A stretch of 64,000 nt of DNA, taken from contig JBGCEJ010000041.1 of assembly GCA_045106235.1 (NCBI GenBank), forward strand, positions 52,084 through 116,083, in the 5' to 3' direction. This DNA comes from UBA4427 sp045106235. GTDB lineage: Bacteria; Myxococcota_A; UBA9160; UBA4427. The notes beneath the pieces are model-generated. The model was given only the letters and a program-made list of their open reading frames with translations, was not told where the DNA came from and made no database searches. Positions 60,131-64,000 of this stretch are shown here, in pieces. Every line of letters starts with the position of its first letter. The first letter of the stretch is position 1. A program made the position numbers and the translations under genes.

Positions 60131-62519
60131 AACTCGGCTTCGTTCCCAAGATCTGAGCGGCCTCGAGCCGGTCGAATTCCTTTTCGCTCATGCCGAGCTC
60201 GCCCTGGAGGATTTCTCGGTTGTGCTGGCCAAGGGTCGGCGGGGGCGTGCGATGGAGCTCGCGTTCGAAGAGCGAGAAGTCCCCGGGAAATGACGGATAG
60301 CGCGTATCGCCTGTCACGGGATGGTGCATGGTTTGGAAGAACCGGCGATGGGTGAGCTGAGGGTTCGGCGAAAGGGAGTGGTTGTTGATCGAAGCGCTCG
60401 CGGGCACGCCGGCGTCCAGCAGCTTTTCGATGACCTGGTCTCGGGGGCGTTCGCGCACCCATTCTCCGAGACGTTGGCAGAGCGCTTCATGTTCTGCGTA
60501 GCGTCCGCGATGGGTGGAAAGCTTGTCGGAGAGTCGCCACTCCTCGGATTTCAGAACACGGCAGAGGCCCGCCCATTCCTCATCCGTCGTGACGGAGATG
60601 GCCACGCGTTCGTTGACCTCTTGGCTCTCGAAGATGCCCTGGGGCGCAGCGTGGGGCATCTTGTTCGAGTCGCGGCCGAGCAGGGTGCCGAAGGCAGAAT
60701 GTTCGAGGACCTGCTCCGCAGCGACATTGAGGGCAGGCTCGACCAAAGCGACCTCGACGACTTGCCCCTGTCCTGTTCGGGTGCGTTCTTCTAGCGCCAG
60801 GCCTAATGCGAAGATGGCATGGACGCTGCCCAGCGGGTCACAAACGCCGCGGATGACCAGCGGCAGATCTTTGTACCCCGTCACCCAGGCGAGTCCGCTG
60901 ACCTGTTCGATGGTCATCGCGAAGCCCAGGCGATCGCGCCACGGCCCTTCGAGGCCGAAGGCAGGCATGCGCATAAATATCACGCGGGGATTCAGCTTCT
61001 TGATCGTGTCGGGGTCCAGACCGAATTGAGGCATGACCCGGGCGGAGAAATTCTCGATCACGACGTCGGCTTCGCTGATGAGTTGTTTGACCAGCGCGAG
61101 GCCTTCTTCGCTGTCGAGCTTGAGGGTAATGTCGCGCTTGCCTGGGTTGGCGCCGTGGAAAACATGAGCCCATTCCCAAAGCGGGGTGCGCTCTCGGGCA
61201 GCGCCCGCGAAGCGCATGCCGTCGGGGCGCTGGATCGATTCGATCTTGATCACGTCGGCGCCGAGGTCCGAGAGGATCGAGGTCGCGTAGGGCCCGGCCC
61301 AGAAGGCGGTCAGGTCGACGACGCGCAGCCCTGCGAAGGGCAGGTCCGCATGACCGAGGTCGATGGGTTGTTCCGATTTTTCTTCTTCGAGCAGAGCCAG
61401 AACCGCGTCGCGGTCTGCGCCTAACGCGGACGTCGAGCCAATCGGTTTCGGCTCGATCGTTTCCAGTCGCCAGGGCGGACGCGGTTGCAGGAAGCCGCCC
61501 GGCGCACGCTCGTACATACCGCGGGAGATCATTTGGTTGAAGCGCGGCAGGTCCTTGCCGTGACCGATCGGGGCGATCGGGATGCGCATCATTTCACAGA
61601 GCTCAATGATTTCGTCGCTGGTCTTGTCTTTCGTCCAGCCGTGAATGAACTCCTGCATGAAATCGATTTGTTCCATGCGTTCGCGGCCTTCGAGGTAGCG
61701 TTCGTCCTGCGCAATGTCCTGGCGGCCAAGAAGCGCGCAGAAATCCGTCCACTGCTGGCCCGTTTGCGTACACACGCCGATATGGCCGTCTTTGGTGGGC
61801 TCGATGGACGGAATCTCGATCGAACGGGGCAGCAGGCCGCCGATGAACTGGCTGCCCATATCGCCGAAGACTGTGAGGCATTGGATCATGGATTCGAAGC
61901 GCGACAGGTCGACGATTTGACCTTCGCCGGTTTGTCTTGCGGAGCGCCAGGCGGAGAGCGCGGAAACGGCGGCGAAGCTGCCGGCGACCCAATCGCCAAG
62001 GCGGCCCCCGGCGGCGACGGGTTCGCGGTCGGGGAGGCCGCGGTACTCGACGGAGCCCGTGGCGGCTTGAAGCGTGAAGTCATTGGCGGGATGTTCGGCC
62101 CAGGGACCTTTTTGGCCGAAAGGGGAGATCCGAATGATCGAGAGCTTCGGATTCGCATCGAGCCATTTCTCTGGCTCGAGTCCGCGTTCCTCGAGCCCGC
62201 CCGGGCCCCAATCCTCGATCATGACGTCGGCTCGGGCGGCGAGACCTCGGAAATACGCCCTGTCCTGGGCGTCGCGCGGGTCGAGGACGATGCTCTCCTT
62301 CGACGCATTGAGATATTGGTAGAGAGGGCCAGATTCACCCTCGGGCAGATCTTGGAAGGAGGCCGTCCAGGATCGCATGGGATCCCCGTCCGGGCTTTCG
62401 ACCTTGATGACGCGCGCACCGGCGTCAACGAACATTTTGCTGGCGTAGGGGCCAGCGATGTCACTGCACAGATCCAGAATCAAAAGATCTGCGAAGGGAA
62501 GCGGGACTTCTTCGGGCAT
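60123..62519 (-). CDS. Fused double CaiB-type CoA transferase
   Basis: 798 residues from ATG 62519 (MPEEVPLPFADLLILD). Two complete CoA-transferase halves are fused: first half from about 8, second from about 395 (LPFAGLRVVDLTAFWAGPYA). The first half keeps the catalytic Asp147 in PANDFTLQAATG. In the second half, the matching position in LGFAMTIEQVSG is Ala534, so it likely lacks activity and acts as a dimer partner. Family III CoA transferases work as intertwined dimers, which makes this fusion sensible. The upstream frame to 62606 has no family match. It diverges from an SDR. Confidence 0.85.
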   Translation of the reverse strand: MPEEVPLPFADLLILDLCSDIAGPYASKMFVDAGARVIKVESPDGDPMRSWTASFQDLPEGESGPLYQYLNASKESIVLDPRDAQDRAYFRGLAARADVMIEDWGPGGLEERGLEPEKWLDANPKLSIIRISPFGQKGPWAEHPANDFTLQAATGSVEYRGLPDREPVAAGGRLGDWVAGSFAAVSALSAWRSARQTGEGQIVDLSRFESMIQCLTVFGDMGSQFIGGLLPRSIEIPSIEPTKDGHIGVCTQTGQQWTDFCALLGRQDIAQDERYLEGRERMEQIDFMQEFIHGWTKDKTSDEIIELCEMMRIPIAPIGHGKDLPRFNQMISRGMYERAPGGFLQPRPPWRLETIEPKPIGSTSALGADRDAVLALLEEEKSEQPIDLGHADLPFAGLRVVDLTAFWAGPYATSILSDLGADVIKIESIQRPDGMRFAGAARERTPLWEWAHVFHGANPGKRDITLKLDSEEGLALVKQLISEADVVIENFSARVMPQFGLDPDTIKKLNPRVIFMRMPAFGLEGPWRDRLGFAMTIEQVSGLAWVTGYKDLPLVIRGVCDPLGSVHAIFALGLALEERTRTGQGQVVEVALVEPALNVAAEQVLEHSAFGTLLGRDSNKMPHAAPQGIFESQEVNERVAISVTTDEEWAGLCRVLKSEEWRLSDKLSTHRGRYAEHEALCQRLGEWVRERPRDQVIEKLLDAGVPASASINNHSLSPNPQLTHRRFFQTMHHPVTGDTRYPSFPGDFSLFERELHRTPPPTLGQHNREILQGELGMSEKEFDRLEAAQILGTKPSFM

Positions 62520-62672
62520 TGGCTGTCGGTTCCTCCTCGGAGAATCTACCCTAGTTGGCGACACTTGGGGGCGCGAAGTCCCTTTGATCGGGAGGCTTCG
62601 ACCCAATTGATGGAGCCTCCATCTAAATCATCATTCCGCGCCACCGCGCGCGCATGAACAGGGAGAGAAGAC

Positions 62673-63536
62673 GTGCTGACGGAGTTCAAAGGAAAAGTGG
62701 CCGTTGTGACCGGAGCAGCGAGTGGGATCGGTAAGGCGATTTGTGAGCGCGCCGCGCGCGAGGGGATGCATGTCGTGATGGCCGACGTGGAGCAGGACAT
62801 GCTCCGCAACTCCGCGAGTGAAATCGAAGGACTCGGCGCGGAGGTTCTCGCCGTGCGCACCGACGTTTCACAGCCCGACGAACTCTCCAAGCTTGCGGAG
62901 GAGACCCTCGAACGCTTTGGCAAGGTGCATGTGGTTTGCAATAACGCCGGCGTCTTCGCGGGCGGCCTGACCTGGGACGCGATCGGCACCGACTGGGAAT
63001 GGGTCATGGGCGTGAATGTCTACGGCATCCTTCACGGCATCCGCGCTTTCGTTCCGATCCTGCTCGAGCAGAATGAGCCGGGACATATCGTCAATACCTG
63101 CTCGATGGCGGGGCTGATTAATACCCCGCTCTCCGGCGCGTATAACGTCAGCAAGCACGCTGCGCTCTCCTTGACCGAGACGCTCTACCACGAACTGCAG
63201 ACGAAGGACACGCCCGTCGGCTGTTCAGCGCTCTGTCCCGAGTTGATCAACACGGGGATCGGTCGCTCCGACCGAAATCGGCCCGCGCATCTCAAGCGAC
63301 CCGACGGTGCGGGCACGCCGGAACAGGAAATGGTTGAGAACGTGATCGGCGCCAGTGTCGCCTCGGGCATTCCGCCGGCCGAAATGGCGAACCGCGTCTT
63401 TCAGGGGATTCAGGACGACCAGTTCTACCTGCTGGCAGATGAGGATACGAGCTGGATTACGGCGTGCCATACGCGCCTCGATGATATTCGCCTTCGCCGA
63501 AACCCGACTCAGGGCGCTATGTCAGGATCGAACTAA
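62673..63536 (+). CDS. SDR family oxidoreductase
   Basis: 287 residues from GTG 62673 with GGGAG upstream. VVTGAASGIGKAI is the cofactor loop; MADVEQ at the end of strand 2 has Asp, favouring NAD; VCNNAGVF, STCS-like NTCSMAGL for catalytic Ser, and AYNVSKHA for Tyr/Lys follow. The later CPELINTGIGRSDRNRPAH region resembles SDRs that act on large hydrophobic substrates. It is 4 bases before the LLM gene start, likely an operon, and diverges from the fused CoA transferase. Confidence 0.9.
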   Translation: MLTEFKGKVAVVTGAASGIGKAICERAAREGMHVVMADVEQDMLRNSASEIEGLGAEVLAVRTDVSQPDELSKLAEETLERFGKVHVVCNNAGVFAGGLTWDAIGTDWEWVMGVNVYGILHGIRAFVPILLEQNEPGHIVNTCSMAGLINTPLSGAYNVSKHAALSLTETLYHELQTKDTPVGCSALCPELINTGIGRSDRNRPAHLKRPDGAGTPEQEMVENVIGASVASGIPPAEMANRVFQGIQDDQFYLLADEDTSWITACHTRLDDIRLRRNPTQGAMSGSN

Positions 63537-63540
63537 CAGC

Positions 63541-64000
63541 TTGCAGCGATCGCTTCTCTATCAGGTCGGCCAGTCGGGCGCCGAAGCCGGCATCGATCTT
63601 GAGTCTTGGGTTTCGGATCTTCACCTCGCGGAAGAGCTCGGGCTCGAGTCGGCCTGGTGCTTTCCGGCAGTGGGGGAGTCCGGTGATTTTCAGGGCTCCG
63701 CGCCGGAGGTCTGGCTTGCGGCGTTGGCCGCACGGACGGAGAGACTTCGGCTGGGCTGGGGCGTTCCGGGCTTGATGCCGCCGGCCAAGCCGCCGCTCCG
63801 CGTGGCGGAGCAGGCGGCGGCGCTCGACCTGGCCTGTCAGGGGCGGCTCGACTTTGCGGTCTTGCCGGGTGCGGCGGGTGCGGAGGTCGAGGTCGAGGTC
63901 GTGGAAGCCGCCGCGGATGCGGCTATGGGCGAAGCTGAGCCGGGAGCTCCTGCGGGTTGGGACGAGGGCGCGCGCATGCTTGTTGAAATGTGGGACGCGC
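63541..64000 (+). CDS. LLM class oxidoreductase, N-terminal part (cut by window edge)
   Basis: From a TTG at 63541 the frame stays open to the right edge, 153 codons. MQRSLLYQVGQSG, then LHLAEELGLESAWCFPAVGES, and LRLGWGVPGLMPPAKPPLRVAEQAAALD in pieces, match luciferase-like monooxygenases. The TTG has no strong ribosome-binding site, so the start is provisional. A repeat of three GAGGTC units at about 63885-63902 encodes EVEVEV. It likely forms an operon with the SDR and would oxidise a related substrate. Confidence 0.75.
   Translation, partial: MQRSLLYQVGQSGAEAGIDLESWVSDLHLAEELGLESAWCFPAVGESGDFQGSAPEVWLAALAARTERLRLGWGVPGLMPPAKPPLRVAEQAAALDLACQGRLDFAVLPGAAGAEVEVEVVEAAADAAMGEAEPGAPAGWDEGARMLVEMWDA

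Overview
This window is a gene-dense, high-GC bacterial chromosome segment holding about 55 protein genes, most of them complete. Gram-negative features are plain: several lipoproteins with lipoboxes, an outer-membrane beta-barrel protein, a lipocalin, ExbD, an RND efflux pump with its adaptor, and a PEP-CTERM protein. The other half of the content looks actinobacterial: F420/flavin luciferase-like oxidoreductases, CaiB-type CoA transferases, crotonases, SDRs, DUF1214, SnoaL and EthD proteins, and a KshA-like Rieske oxygenase. This mix, with paired DUF3604 proteins, fits an uncultured Myxococcota, Binatota or other former 'deltaproteobacterial' lineage with a large catabolic genome. That placement is inference. 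I saw no rRNA, tRNA, transposase, phage gene or CRISPR array, and no obvious low-GC island.

Layout. 1-3795 (minus): HupE/UreJ-type protein (cut by the left edge), parvulin isomerase, zinc-type alcohol dehydrogenase, SnoaL protein and a PPOX flavoprotein, facing a divergent NAD-dependent epimerase (4022-5128). 5156-10973 (minus): a tight run of sulfotransferase, DUF1214 protein, LLM oxidoreductase, quinone-oxidoreductase-like MDR and CoA transferase. 11170-15165: a phosphotransferase, an amidohydrolase broken by a frameshift and a stop codon, a PEP-CTERM protein with a possible sigma-54 promoter, and an HSL-type esterase. 15282-18796 (minus): VOC protein, crotonase and two SDRs, divergent from a plus-strand run (19014-25818) of Rieske oxygenase, EthD protein, two exported DUF3604 proteins and an orphan ExbD.

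25875-28126: two TauD-like dioxygenases. 28254-30179: an OPT transporter. 30230-35896 (minus): a FadR-like regulator, adaptor, RND pump and small secreted protein, with a good FadR-type operator upstream. 36045-45104: a pseudo-M50 membrane protein, a DAACS symporter, a GST, a small charged protein, a third TauD enzyme, EamA exporter, 3-methyladenine glycosylase, crotonase and LLM enzyme. 45192-49397 (minus): three consecutive lipoproteins, one carrying a complete phosphodiesterase/alkaline-phosphatase active site.

49722-57244 is the best candidate for an undescribed catabolic module. An amidohydrolase and a CoA transferase with a long degenerate N-half diverge from a three-cysteine 103-residue protein, an acyl-CoA synthetase, a crotonase with a degenerate crotonase-like N-half, and a second CoA transferase. 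The right end holds an outer-membrane protein, DUF72 protein, zinc-ribbon methyltransferase, a fused double CoA transferase whose second half lacks the catalytic Asp, an SDR and the start of another LLM gene.

A recurring oddity is short tandem repeats, usually of 9- or 12-base units, lying just after or across stop codons at many gene ends.
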